Source: Sporosarcina sp. FSL W7-1349 (GTDB lineage Bacteria > Bacillota > Bacilli > Bacillales_A > Planococcaceae). From it: a stretch of DNA of 64,000 nucleotides. The stretch spans positions 2,108,001 to 2,172,000 of the forward strand of contig NZ_JBBOOK010000001.1 in the NCBI RefSeq assembly GCF_038003045.1. The letters are read 5' to 3'. A program made the translations under genes and the position numbers. Positions 27,714 through 36,735 of the stretch are shown one piece after another. How positions within the stretch are numbered: the stretch's first letter is position 1; every line of letters begins with the position of its first letter. The notes beneath the pieces were generated by a model, which was not told the origin of the DNA, made no database searches, and worked only from the letters and a program-made list of their open reading frames with translations.

Positions 27714-28148
27714 CTAAAAAAGAGATATTTGTTCCGTTTTAACCGGATTCAATTCAATTGCTTTTACACCATAGGGTTCAAAGAACTCACCGACTAGTCG
27801 ACGGTGGCAAATTCGGTGATCATCACAGAAACAAATCAACACAACATTCCGACCAAGCAAAAGTCGTTTATAAACAGCTCGAAGCCCTTTAAGCACTTCT
27901 TCACTCTGCATTTCCTTTTTAAATCTTTGTTCATAAAATGGCCACCATTCCTTCGGTGGCTTATTTCTCCATGCCCTTAAATAGGTTTGAAATAACTCGT
28001 CTGAGGGTGATAATTCCTGTACTCGTAATGCATCTGGTATTTCATGCCCAGCGCGCATGATTTGCCATAACTCTACATCTTCTTTTATATATTTCAAACC
28101 GGATGGATTCGATGTATACAGCTTCCCTGTCGGGTTGAATTGTTTCAA
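27714..28148 (-). CDS. DUF488 family protein (second copy)
   Basis: A 144-residue DUF488 protein with the signature VLICFCDDHRICHRRLVGEF near its C-terminus. It starts with TTG at 28148 after GGGGTGAT, 37 bases downstream of the dual-OB gene. Its middle part (about 50-90) is rich in Trp, Arg and Lys (AWRNKPPKEWWPFYEQRFKK), which may contact nucleic acid. The pairing of two DUF488 genes with a dual-OB gene looks like a small conserved module. Confidence 0.82.
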   Translation of the reverse strand: MKQFNPTGKLYTSNPSGLKYIKEDVELWQIMRAGHEIPDALRVQELSPSDELFQTYLRAWRNKPPKEWWPFYEQRFKKEMQSEEVLKGLRAVYKRLLLGRNVVLICFCDDHRICHRRLVGEFFEPYGVKAIELNPVKTEQISLF

Positions 28149-28185
28149 AGCTTATCACCCCACTGTTTGTATTTCCATCTTACCA

Positions 28186-28878
28186 TCAGTTCGGATACGT
28201 CGGCAACAAAGGCACTTCCGGATTTGTAATAACACTTATAACCATCGGATACTCCCTAGTAATGTTTTTCTTTTTCTCTATTCGAGCCAGGCCAATACAG
28301 ATAAAAGTATCATCAAAGTTGTTTTGGGTCTCTTTTCTTTGTATCGTATATGCACGCCACTTTAAATCCGTAATTGGGAAACCCGTTGTACTCGTAGTCG
28401 TATTTCGATATGTTTTACCTTGAAATTCAAATGTCATTCGAGGACTTTCCCTGCCATCATAAGTGCTTCTATCCATAAAATTACGAAATTCACTTGCTTT
28501 GATTAAACAAAGAGACCTAGAGTCTGCATTAAGGGTAAGTTCTAACTCTTCTTTACACTCTTGATGATTGTTCACAAACTTGACTAATTGATCGTTTGAA
28601 AGTGAACCTATATAAATGGGTTTACTCTTAAGACGAATATCCTCAGTGTGACCAGGAGAGGTTGGGTCATATTCTTTTTCATACTGACTAATCTCCCAAA
28701 CGTCCCCGACTTTGATATATCTACTTGTGTTATTTGCATCCAATGAAATTCCCCAAAACTTCCCTGCCCCAACTGGTAACGGACGAATCCATTTCCCCTT
28801 CTTATCCATTCCAGCGATACAATATCCACCATACGTCTTTGTTACAGCAAGAATTAAAAATCTAAAAGTCTTATTCAT
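28186..28878 (-). CDS. Dual OB-fold domain protein
   Basis: A 230-residue, beta-rich protein that starts with a FLILAVTKTYGGYCIAGMD strand pattern followed by KGKWIRPLPV. This is the arrangement of the dual-OB (DuOB) domain proteins often found with DUF488. OB folds usually bind nucleic acid or nucleotides. It is first in the operon with two DUF488 genes. The role is unknown; a nucleic-acid-sensing or defence role is only a suggestion based on where such modules occur. Confidence 0.65.
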   Translation of the reverse strand: MNKTFRFLILAVTKTYGGYCIAGMDKKGKWIRPLPVGAGKFWGISLDANNTSRYIKVGDVWEISQYEKEYDPTSPGHTEDIRLKSKPIYIGSLSNDQLVKFVNNHQECKEELELTLNADSRSLCLIKASEFRNFMDRSTYDGRESPRMTFEFQGKTYRNTTTSTTGFPITDLKWRAYTIQRKETQNNFDDTFICIGLARIEKKKNITREYPMVISVITNPEVPLLPTYPN

Positions 28879-29106
28879 CTACAATCCCTCTTTCCCCTTT
28901 AAAAATTTGTTCACTTCCCTCTCCTATTACTATTTATCTAAAACTTTACATTATTCTTGATATTAAATCAACAAATAGACCTACTTCTATTATTCTAGTC
29001 AACTTGAAATATCTTCCACTCATTTGTTAAAAGACACCATACTGGATCCATTGAATAAAGGACTCAGTAATAAAACCAAAACGATGCTAGCATTCAACAT
29101 AGCGAA

Positions 29107-29147
29107 AACGACCGAAAGGGGCTTCCCCCCATTCGGTCGTTTTTTCA
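29107..29147. terminator. Bidirectional intrinsic terminator
   Basis: ACGACCGAA pairs with TTCGGTCGT, flanked by TTTTTT on plus and TTTTCG on minus. It lies just after the subtilase gene, which reads leftward. The rest of 28879-29179 shows no gene. Confidence 0.8.
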
Positions 29148-29179
29148 TCACTGCCTTCTTATCAAGCTGGTGAAATCGT

Positions 29180-30502
29180 TTAATCTCCCGTCACGAACTT
29201 CATTTCATAGTCCATGCCGTGTTCAACAAAGAGTAAAAACCTGTAAGCGGTGTTTGGAAGCAACGGCTTAAGCGGAGCAATCATGATTTCATTTTCACCG
29301 CTGAAAGTTCGTGTGATTGGCACTTCTTTGTTGCCTCGGAGCACTTTAATGTCAACGACATCTCCCTCGGTCAAGGGGCGATCGAATGTAATCGTCCAAT
29401 TGGCATCCAACGGAACACTCCGCTGTTCTGGAAAAGGGACAAATGTCGTGGCAGTGCCGTCTTGAATGACTTGTACTTGCTCGTAGCCCGTTACATTGAC
29501 GATCCCTTCCCCGAAAAGAGGGTCCCATCCAATGGCTCCGCGGTCATCGACATATCTCTTTAACAAACCTTCGATTTCTTCAACTGATCGCATGGGATCT
29601 TCGAGTTTAAGCATTGCGGCAAGGCCGCTCACAAAAGGAGCTGCCATCGATGTTCCGCTATAGCTGGCAAATCGACCTCCGGGCACACTGGAATAGATGT
29701 CAATTCCGGGTGCCGATACATCTATGGAATTTCCTGTATTGCTGAAATCGGCGATATGATCCATTTTGTCGGTTGCGGAGACGACGATCACTTTCTCTTC
29801 GGAAGCGGGATAGAAATTGTCCGTATCCGCGCTCTCGTTGCCCGCAGCAACGATGACCGGCACGTTGTTTGAAAGAGCATAATCAATCGCTTCAGCCAAG
29901 AATGGGGAATAATCCTCACCCAGGAAACTCATATTGATGACGTCCGCTCCGTTATCTACTGCAAAACGGATACCTGTCGCAATATCTGAATCATATCCTC
30001 TCCCTTCGGCATCCATCGCACGAATGGGCATGATTTTCACATTCGCCGGGGTCGTATCCGCAATGATGCCTGCTAAATGGGTGCCATGGAAATGCTTGTC
30101 CATCGGGTTCGTATCGTTATCAAGGAAATCATATCCGTCCACAATCCTATCTTTCAAAAAAGGATGCGTGTAATCGACGCCTGTATCAATGATAGCAACA
30201 ACCACACTTCCTTCAATGGAGCTGGTCATTGTTTTCATACGCGGTGCCCCAATCCGAATCATCCCCCATGATTTCGTTTCCGCACCACTTTCTTGTAAAC
30301 TAATAAAACGGATATAATCCGGTTGTAGAATTTTCACTCTTTCCAGTTCACCGACTTCTTCAATTAAAACACTATCAACAGCCTGATTTCCTTTATCATC
30401 CGTCACTTGGACAATAACCCGGTTCGTCTCCTCCGCCGATGCGGGAGAGGCGTAAAGTATCACCAGTAAAAACAGGACAATTGAAAAAAAGTTCTTCATC
30501 AA
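29180..30502 (-). CDS. Secreted subtilisin-like serine protease (S8)
   Basis: A 440-residue precursor. A signal peptide (about 1-23, ending ASA) is followed by a short propeptide and the S8 catalytic domain. The triad is seen as Asp in VVAIIDTGVDYTHPF, His in HFHGTHLAGIIA and Ser in GTSMAAPFVSGLAAML. After residue about 345 comes a C-terminal beta-sandwich (SVPLDANWTITFDRPLTEGD), a Big_5/SbsA-like Ig domain of the kind found on surface proteins. ATG at 30499 and TTG at 30502 are both possible starts behind GAGGTG. It probably works at the cell surface. Confidence 0.92.
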   Translation of the reverse strand: MMKNFFSIVLFLLVILYASPASAEETNRVIVQVTDDKGNQAVDSVLIEEVGELERVKILQPDYIRFISLQESGAETKSWGMIRIGAPRMKTMTSSIEGSVVVAIIDTGVDYTHPFLKDRIVDGYDFLDNDTNPMDKHFHGTHLAGIIADTTPANVKIMPIRAMDAEGRGYDSDIATGIRFAVDNGADVINMSFLGEDYSPFLAEAIDYALSNNVPVIVAAGNESADTDNFYPASEEKVIVVSATDKMDHIADFSNTGNSIDVSAPGIDIYSSVPGGRFASYSGTSMAAPFVSGLAAMLKLEDPMRSVEEIEGLLKRYVDDRGAIGWDPLFGEGIVNVTGYEQVQVIQDGTATTFVPFPEQRSVPLDANWTITFDRPLTEGDVVDIKVLRGNKEVPITRTFSGENEIMIAPLKPLLPNTAYRFLLFVEHGMDYEMKFVTGD

Positions 30503-30643
30503 TACAACACCTCAAAATCTATTGTTTCTACGTTATGTATCGGTTTAAATGTAAATATATTTAGGTACCTTCCTTTCAAGGTAATTGCAACAACGGCCAT
30601 ATGAAAAATGTTTGGAGTATGTTCAGAGCTGTTGTTCTCCATA

Positions 30644-30682
30644 CAAAACAACCCTCTGAATAAAACCGATCATGAGGGCTGT
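30644..30682 (-). terminator. Hairpin terminator after the SLH-like remnant
   Basis: On the minus strand AGCCCTC pairs with GAGGGTT and is followed by GTTTTG, between the SLH-like remnant and the subtilase gene. Confidence 0.5.
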
Positions 30683-30709
30683 TAAAATTCCTGTTTTATT
30701 TCAATTCGG

Positions 30710-31003
30710 TCAAACCAGCTGCATCCATTCGTTTAAAGAAGAAGAAATATGGGATTTCTTTAACCCTCCTGTTGCATTATATGCCTCAAAAGATGGGCTG
30801 TTTGTTAGATGATGCTTAACTAAAAAGTTGTACGCTCCCTTCACATCGTTTGGCCCTACTTGGCTGCTGGACAAAATTTGGGCGACAGTGCCGCGGGTGA
30901 TCGGCTTGTTCCGAGCCGTCTTATCTGTATATCCTTTTAGCGGGAAATTGTACTTTTTCAATGCAATGTAGGCTCCATCACTGTTGAAGGTATTAGATTT
31001 CAA
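30710..31003 (-). pseudogene. Remnant of an SLH-like wall-binding protein
   Basis: A 97-residue frame with TTG start, poor ribosome site and no signal peptide. The segment YNFPLKGYTDKTARNKPITR followed by GTVAQILSSSQ matches the SLH-like unit of Bacillaceae wall-bound proteins. The tail has lost its second repeat. It is likely the leftover 3' part of a surface-protein gene at the edge of the variable region. Confidence 0.5.
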
Positions 31004-31219
31004 GTTCCGATAATGTAAAGGTTAGATAGTTTTGGCAAAGACGCTATTCAACAACGAGACTGGAACCTGGATCATGACATCGCGTTCAGTCTTTACTACC
31101 TATTGCTGTTATCTGAACTTTTTTAGAAGCTATACGATTAATTACGGATAATATTTACTCTCTTACTAATCCTGTTATACTGAATTTATATAACAGTACG
31201 TAAAGCACAGGAGAGAGCG

Positions 31220-31813
31220 GTGGGTATGATGGCGTGGATCATTGATTTGTGGAGAGAGGATGTATGGTATCAACAGCTCTACATAATTTCAGCTGCTATT
31301 TTCATCCTGTGTTCCTTATTGTCTTTATGTATGCTTAGGCCTTATTCCAAAGTAGCCGAAGAAATAGAAATAGAATATGCCTCCTATTATTCAAAGCATT
31401 TTTTTATGAGCTTCCGTAAGAAAAAGCAAAGAGAACTCTTTCGGAAAGCGGAGATTGCCGTAAGTCAATTTAACTCTTTATATCCTTTATATGTCCTGAA
31501 AAATTGGTCATCACAGATAGCAATTTTCAGCTTTGGCGCAACTTTTTGGCTAGTAGCCGGTTCCCTGGTTTATGAATTTTTTGAGAGCATCCCTGTTGAA
31601 GATTCAACCTATATAACGGATTATTACGGCGGGGATGGTTCATACGAGACTGCGCCCATGGATAGTAATGGAATTCATCATGTGGAGCCCCATTGGGTAG
31701 ACGGCTATGAGCGGTCTGATGGCACAACAGTCGAGGGATATTGGAGGGGCGGGGAGGATGGCTACTACAGAAGCAACCCTGATGGAAATCCCTTTAATAA
31801 TTTAAGACCATAG
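31220..31813 (+). CDS. Membrane protein with extracellular Gly/Tyr-rich tail
   Basis: A 197-residue protein starting with GTG after CAGGAG (6-base spacing). Two hydrophobic segments (about 17-38 and 100-123) flank a basic cytoplasmic loop. The C-terminal 70 residues contain HWVDGYERSDGTTVEGYWRG and YYRSNPDGNPFNNL, a repeat-like motif shared with surface-linked proteins; a similar YYRKDGTYVRPHFRTHPN motif occurs in the protein ending at 57763. The function is unknown. It lies just before the recombinase/S-layer region. Confidence 0.7.
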   Translation: MGMMAWIIDLWREDVWYQQLYIISAAIFILCSLLSLCMLRPYSKVAEEIEIEYASYYSKHFFMSFRKKKQRELFRKAEIAVSQFNSLYPLYVLKNWSSQIAIFSFGATFWLVAGSLVYEFFESIPVEDSTYITDYYGGDGSYETAPMDSNGIHHVEPHWVDGYERSDGTTVEGYWRGGEDGYYRSNPDGNPFNNLRP

Positions 31814-31887
31814 AGAGCGGCGGTCGCTCCGCAATTAATTGTAAGGAACCGGTATTAATTACACCTTGGTTTGTTCCTATGTAGCAA

Positions 31888-31926
31888 AAAAAGCCCTCTC
31901 ATCGATCTCTCGATAAGAAGACTCTC
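31888..31926 (-). terminator. Intrinsic terminator of the stand-alone recombinase
   Basis: On the minus strand GTCTTCTTATCG pairs (with G-U pairs) with CGATGAGAGGGC, followed by TTTTTTT, 35 bases after the recombinase stop. Confidence 0.65.
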
Positions 31927-31960
31927 TTATTCGTTCATCGCTATTGCATGCAATTTTAAT

Positions 31961-32863
31961 TCATCCCTGTGTAAAATCTAAATTCTCAACAGCAGCTTTC
32001 ATTTCGTCTTGTTGGATATGCAGGTAAATGGAAGTCGTTTTGAGGTTGGCGTGGCCCAACAGTTTTTGATTTACGGCTATATGGGTACCTTGTCTAACTA
32101 AATGACTGGCGAATGAATGGCGCAACGTATGACTGGTCACATGCTTGGTAATCCCCGCCTTTCGTCCAGCCTTCCACAATATCTGATTGACATATTGTGT
32201 ACTGACCGATCCGGTTTTCTCAAGAGCAAAAAAACGAGTAGATTCCGTATGCGGGCGATGTCTTTGCAAATAGAATATGAGCTCCTCCTGCAGTTTCGGT
32301 CCAATCGGCACGATCCGATGCCTCCCCCCTTTCCCATTTCGAATCCGAATCCTCCGTTCTTCGATGTCCACATCAGTTACTTGTAGATTCCTGCATTCAC
32401 TCACCCGGATTCCGGTATGGACCATAGTGCATACAAAAAAGTAAAGAATCGGATGAGCGATATGAGAAAGCATCGCCTGTATTTCACAGGGATTCAAATA
32501 AGTGCGTTCGGTTTCCGTTGTTTTCAACCGTTCAACCTCATCCACTGGATTATTCGGTACCCATCCCTTCTTCTTTAAACAATAGAAAAACCGATCCAAC
32601 GTATTCAACTTTCGATTCACAGATGTCGCCTTACAGCCGCGTTGATCAATCAAATACTGAACAAACCCCTCGATATGATCACTTGTCACTTCCGTTAAAC
32701 CCAGCCCAAGCCCGCCATACCACTTAACAAACTGACGGCTGTCTACCTCATACCCACGCATAGTTTCCGCACTCAATCCACGCAACCTTGCCCAATTATT
32801 AAAAATTTGCAGTGCTTTAGGCATCGTCAAATTAGCTGTTTTATGATCAACAAGCACTCCCAT
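31961..32863 (-). CDS. Tyrosine recombinase next to S-layer cassette C1
   Basis: A 300-residue XerC/D-like site-specific recombinase. The core-binding domain spans about residues 12-105 and the catalytic domain about 118-290. All catalytic residues are present: R153 (HTGIRVSE), K178 (NGKGGR), H245 and R248 (SHTLRHSFASH), H271 (LLGHANLKTT) and nucleophile Y280. It reads away from cassette C1, and its start codon lies only 57 bases from the cassette junction at 32921. That makes it the best candidate to act on that junction. It is not closely similar to the A/B pairs further along. It is intact and probably functional. Confidence 0.92.
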   Translation of the reverse strand: MGVLVDHKTANLTMPKALQIFNNWARLRGLSAETMRGYEVDSRQFVKWYGGLGLGLTEVTSDHIEGFVQYLIDQRGCKATSVNRKLNTLDRFFYCLKKKGWVPNNPVDEVERLKTTETERTYLNPCEIQAMLSHIAHPILYFFVCTMVHTGIRVSECRNLQVTDVDIEERRIRIRNGKGGRHRIVPIGPKLQEELIFYLQRHRPHTESTRFFALEKTGSVSTQYVNQILWKAGRKAGITKHVTSHTLRHSFASHLVRQGTHIAVNQKLLGHANLKTTSIYLHIQQDEMKAAVENLDFTQG

Positions 32864-32916
32864 CCCTCCCTATCTGGTAGTCTTATCTTTTCGAGAGAGT
32901 TTTATGCAACAGTGTT

Positions 32917-32937
32917 GGTTAAGGCGGTTAACGCTAC
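32917..32937 (+). other. 5' junction of cassette C1 (candidate recombination site)
   Basis: The sequence AAGGCGGTTAACGCTAC (32921-32937) is identical to the start of C2 at 47777-47761. It is preceded in C1 by GGTT and in C2 by GGTA. Upstream of that the flanks are unrelated. The palindrome GTTAAC is at its centre. Confidence 0.6.
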
Positions 32938-35900
32938 TACGGTTGAAGTAACTTTCAAAGATGCAGTTGAGAACCTTAACTCTTTGAACTTCACAATCGA
33001 CGGTCTAACAGTTTCGAATGCGGCTGTTAAACAATCCGACAACAAAACAGTTGTATTGACGACTGCTGTTCAAAAAGGCGGAGAGAAATACATCGTTTCT
33101 TTGAATGACAATGCAATCGGAACATTCGAAGGTATTTCTGCAGTCGTTCCTACTAAAATTGATATCACTACTCATTCCGTACAAGGTAAAGTGGGTCAAC
33201 AAGCAATCGTTTCTGCTGATGTAGGCGTGAAACAAGCTGGTATTCCTGTAACGTTCAACGTGAAAGCAGATACTCGTGACACTCTTAACAAAGACCAAGT
33301 GTTCGAAGCAGTTACTAACGCTGAAGGAATTGCAACATTCTCTTACTCACAATATGCAGCAGGTATCGACGAAGTAGCGGTTTACCCAACAGGTGCACCT
33401 ACAGTTCGTGACTATGCAACAGTACATTGGGGTGTAGACACAATCCTTTCCCTTGAAGAAGACGATAATAAAGATGCTTCTTTAAACAATGGAGAAAACA
33501 AGAAGTATAAAGTGACGTACAAAGATCCTAAAACAGGTAAAGCAATCCAAAACAAAAAAATCTACATCACTTTTGCTGAAAACGTAGACGTTCCAGTGAA
33601 CAAGTTAACAAAAGCAACTGTAGATGGTAACGAAGTATACCAAACAACAAATGATCAAGTGAAATCTCATTTTGTAGAAACAGATATTAACGGTGTAGCT
33701 ACATTCACAGTATCTGGAACAAATACAAAAGCAACCCCAGTTGCATTCATCGACGATGGTGGTTACATTGGTGGAGATGAAAAAGACAATAAAAAAGTTC
33801 ACCGCACAGAGCTTCAAGTTACTGCGAAAGAATTGACATTTGGCGCAATTCACGCGAAATACGAGCTTGAAATCACTCGTGATGGCGCAGAAGAAGCTGC
33901 AGAAGGTGAGAAAAACGGTCGTCTTTACAAAATTGTTGTAAAAGATGAAAACGGTAAAGCCGCTGCAAATGAAGTTGTAAATGTTGGATTGGATGAAGTA
34001 CTTGATCGTGTTATTTCTACAAATACAGATGCTAAGTTCATTGTAAATGCTGATTCGGAAAAAGGGACAGATTACTACGATGAAGACTTAGTAGGGAAAT
34101 CTAAATTCACTGCTGGTTCAAACAAGCAACAAATTACTGTTGAATTGAACTCAAAAGGTGAAGGAGAGTTCAAAATTGTTGGTAGTGACAAAGACTATGC
34201 AACACCTGTAATGTGGATTGATATTAATTCAAGTGACAATAAACAAGGCGTTCTTGAAGAAGGCGAGCCTTTTAAGAAAGCTGCAATGACTTACTTCGCA
34301 ACAGAAAAAGTTGCTGGAAGTGCATTGAAAGTTTACGAGCCTGGAACAACTACTCAAATTAAAGACAACCGTACAATTAACGCTGGTACAAACGGCGCGG
34401 AATTCAAATTCACGGTTGCAAACCAAAGTGGCAAAACAATTGCTCCTAGCAAGGTAGAAAAAGGAAAAGCTACGTTTAAAGTAGAAAACACAGGTACAAA
34501 AGACGTTGTTGTCTTTACAGACAAAGCATACCTAGATAACTACCTAGCTGATAAATCAGATGACAACCGCAATAAAGGAACAGTTATTTCTACAAAACGT
34601 ACAACTACACTTAAATCTATTGACTTAGGATATCATGTAAATGCTGCTAGTATCTTTGTAGCGTCTGTAGATGGTCAATCTGCAACTGTTGAAGTAACTG
34701 CTTACGGTGAAGCAACAGAAAAACGAAATGATAAAGATACAACAGTTACATTGTCAGAAAGTAAAGTAGCAAAAGCGACATTCAAGTCTTCAGGTGATTT
34801 GAACGACTCTGAAACACGTCTTGTTACGAAGTTTAAACGTGATGACAAGAAAATCACATTCCAAGGTAAAGCAGAACTTAACTTTAAAGATGAGTACGAT
34901 GCAGGTAAAGTTCGTTATATAGATGCTCGTGGTACATCTGATAGAAGTCTAGGCTTCAATCAGTTTGCTGACGAAATCGTTGAAAATGTTACTGTAATTC
35001 ACTATTTTAAAGATAGTGATGGTGTGATTACGTTTAAGATTGTTAATGCTGCTACAGGTGGAGAAACAGGTACTGCATTATTAGATAATGTGAATATTGC
35101 AATCGAAAGCGGAAGTGTAACTCAAGTTAAAGTTGCATTACGTCAAATTCCAGCATTCGCTGCTTTATCTGATGCTGATCAAACTATAGTGGCTACCAAT
35201 GTAGAAGCAAATGGTGCATTTGCCAACGCAGATTCTTTAAATAGTTTTGTTGCTGATGAAATTCGTACAGTGAATGTAGCAAATGTTGTCACTGCTGCTA
35301 ATGCAACTGGTGCAACATATGCTGATCTTGTAACAGCAGTTGGTAAAGTTGCTGGTGCGGAATCAAGCGTAGCAGCTCTACGAGCAGAAACAAATACTGC
35401 AATTCAAAATGAGATTCTATCTGTTGTTGGCGGTTTGACTGCAGGTAATATTGATGCTAACGCAACAGTATTCAATACTGCTATCACAAATGCTATTGCA
35501 ACTGCCAAGAATAATCTTAATAGTAATGCAGTCACTGCAGCTATGTTAGATGTTAATACAAAACTTCTAGCTTTAGACGCTACTCAAAATCCGGCTAATT
35601 ACGCAGCAGCTGAAAAGGCTATCAAGGATAATGCAGCAGTCCTAGGCTTAGATCTAACAGGATATAATGCTTTGCCGAATGCGACTGCAAGAGAGGCGGC
35701 ATTGCTTGATTTAGCTAATGCAGCAGAAGCAGCAAATAGTGGAGTTGGGTTTGGACAATCAGCAGCTCTTAATGGGGCATTGCAAGCAGCTGTAGATGTT
35801 ACAGCACCTAAAGTAGTCAAGGCTGTCTACAATGACGTCACTGAAGTACTAACACTAACTTTCAGTGAAAATGTTAATATCAATTCAGCTATTACTGCTG

Positions 35901-36133
35901 ATATTGATTTCAATACTGCTCTTGGTGGTACTGGAACTGTCGCAGCGACTTCAGTGTCCGCAACTGGTAAAGTCGTAACTATGACTTTAACTACTCCATC
36001 TGCAGTAAGCTTTGAATCAGGTGTTACAATTACGGATATTGTATTCTCGGTAACTGGACCAGTAGTAGTTGACATCGAGGATGCTAAAGGAAACGTATCT
36101 CAAGCTTCTGATTTCGTAATTGTCGTAGAGTGA
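32921..36133 (+). CDS. S-layer protein body, silent cassette C1 (no signal peptide, no SLH)
   Basis: An open frame of 1070 codons from the AAG at 32921, where similarity to cassettes C2 and C3 begins. The upstream in-frame part overlaps the recombinase gene in antisense, and there is no ribosome site or signal peptide. The first 700 residues or so (starting KAVNATTVEVTFKDAVE) match C2 and C3 at protein and DNA level and consist of Big/Ig-like beta domains of S-layer proteins. From about 35050 the end is unique: an Ala-rich helical part, then an Ig-like domain (VVKAVYNDVTEVLTLTFSEN). In related proteins the KAVNATTVEVTF strand follows the third SLH domain. C1 therefore looks like a promoterless, anchorless S-layer gene awaiting recombination. 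Confidence 0.85.
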   Translation, partial: KAVNATTVEVTFKDAVENLNSLNFTIDGLTVSNAAVKQSDNKTVVLTTAVQKGGEKYIVSLNDNAIGTFEGISAVVPTKIDITTHSVQGKVGQQAIVSADVGVKQAGIPVTFNVKADTRDTLNKDQVFEAVTNAEGIATFSYSQYAAGIDEVAVYPTGAPTVRDYATVHWGVDTILSLEEDDNKDASLNNGENKKYKVTYKDPKTGKAIQNKKIYITFAENVDVPVNKLTKATVDGNEVYQTTNDQVKSHFVETDINGVATFTVSGTNTKATPVAFIDDGGYIGGDEKDNKKVHRTELQVTAKELTFGAIHAKYELEITRDGAEEAAEGEKNGRLYKIVVKDENGKAAANEVVNVGLDEVLDRVISTNTDAKFIVNADSEKGTDYYDEDLVGKSKFTAGSNKQQITVELNSKGEGEFKIVGSDKDYATPVMWIDINSSDNKQGVLEEGEPFKKAAMTYFATEKVAGSALKVYEPGTTTQIKDNRTINAGTNGAEFKFTVANQSGKTIAPSKVEKGKATFKVENTGTKDVVVFTDKAYLDNYLADKSDDNRNKGTVISTKRTTTLKSIDLGYHVNAASIFVASVDGQSATVEVTAYGEATEKRNDKDTTVTLSESKVAKATFKSSGDLNDSETRLVTKFKRDDKKITFQGKAELNFKDEYDAGKVRYIDARGTSDRSLGFNQFADEIVENVTVIHYFKDSDGVITFKIVNAATGGETGTALLDNVNIAIESGSVTQVKVALRQIPAFAALSDADQTIVATNVEANGAFANADSLNSFVADEIRTVNVANVVTAANATGATYADLVTAVGKVAGAESSVAALRAETNTAIQNEILSVVGGLTAGNIDANATVFNTAITNAIATAKNNLNSNAVTAAMLDVNTKLLALDATQNPANYAAAEKAIKDNAAVLGLDLTGYNALPNATAREAALLDLANAAEAANSGVGFGQSAALNGALQAAVDVTAPKVVKAVYNDVTEVLTLTFSENVNINSAITADIDFNTALGGTGTVAATSVSATGKVVTMTLTTPSAVSFESGVTITDIVFSVTGPVVVDIEDAKGNVSQASDFVIVVE

Positions 36134-36140
36134 AGTTCAA

Positions 36141-36224
36141 GTGCCAAGTTCTGAAGTAATTCAGATAATTTGCGTCTGACTGAGGAAAGGCTCTGTAGAG
36201 AGAAATCTCTGCAGGGCCTTTTTA
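36141..36224 (+). repeat. Cassette-end repeat R1 with terminator
   Basis: GTGCCAAGTTCTGAAG, TAATTCAGATAATTTGCG and a GGCTCTGTAGAGAG...CTCTGCAGGGCC hairpin plus T-run, 7 bases after the C1 stop. It is one of five long copies of the same unit in the window, and it also terminates C1. Confidence 0.8.
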
Positions 36225-36355
36225 ATTCCTAAAATTAAGTTCGGTGCCCACTAGCGTTGCGCAGATTCAATTAAAGTACAAAAAATGAAAATTGAACCAA
36301 ATCAAAAACTAAAAAGAAGAGCCCTTCCCAAAATGTAGACATCTCTTCAAAAAAA

Positions 36356-36706
36356 TTATCTTTTTTTCAGGAAATGTTCCTTGGCGATCGGGTCGACGAT
36401 GGCTACGTCTTCCCCAAATCGAATTTCAATCGGAATGCGCTCGGGCACCTTCTGCCTGCCCCTGCTTTTCCGGCGACGGCGTTTGCAATTCCTCAGAAGA
36501 CTGCCGATATCCGGAAGTTTGACATAGGTTCCGTCGATGATCCGAAGGATGCCTTGACGCTTGGCCCCACGCAAAAAAGCTCCTACTGTAGGAAGGGAAT
36601 AGACAGTTACCTCTGTTCCCTTACACTTACAAAAGAAGCTACCCAAACTATGATAAGTGTAAACCGATAATTCGTCTTTCGCGTCAAACCTTAGCACTTC
36701 TGCCAA
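36356..36706 (-). other. Uncertain 116-codon frame near an insertion-element relic
   Basis: A frame with basic stretch RNCKRRRRKSRGRQKVPER and no ribosome site or recognised family. It sits beside a decayed IS4-type transposase fragment and may be non-coding or part of the same relic. Confidence 0.25.
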
Positions 36707-36735
36707 CCAACGAACTTGCCTGTCCCTTATTGAAT

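Noticed and set aside
32807..32920. Extension of the C1 frame upstream to a TTG at 32807
   Set aside because: These 114 bases are antisense to the start of the recombinase gene or spacer, have no ribosome site and no similarity to C2 or C3. The cassette body begins at 32921.
36356..36706. 116-codon minus-strand frame as a real gene
   Set aside because: No ribosome site, no family, and it lies in a block of insertion-element debris; kept only as an uncertain entry.
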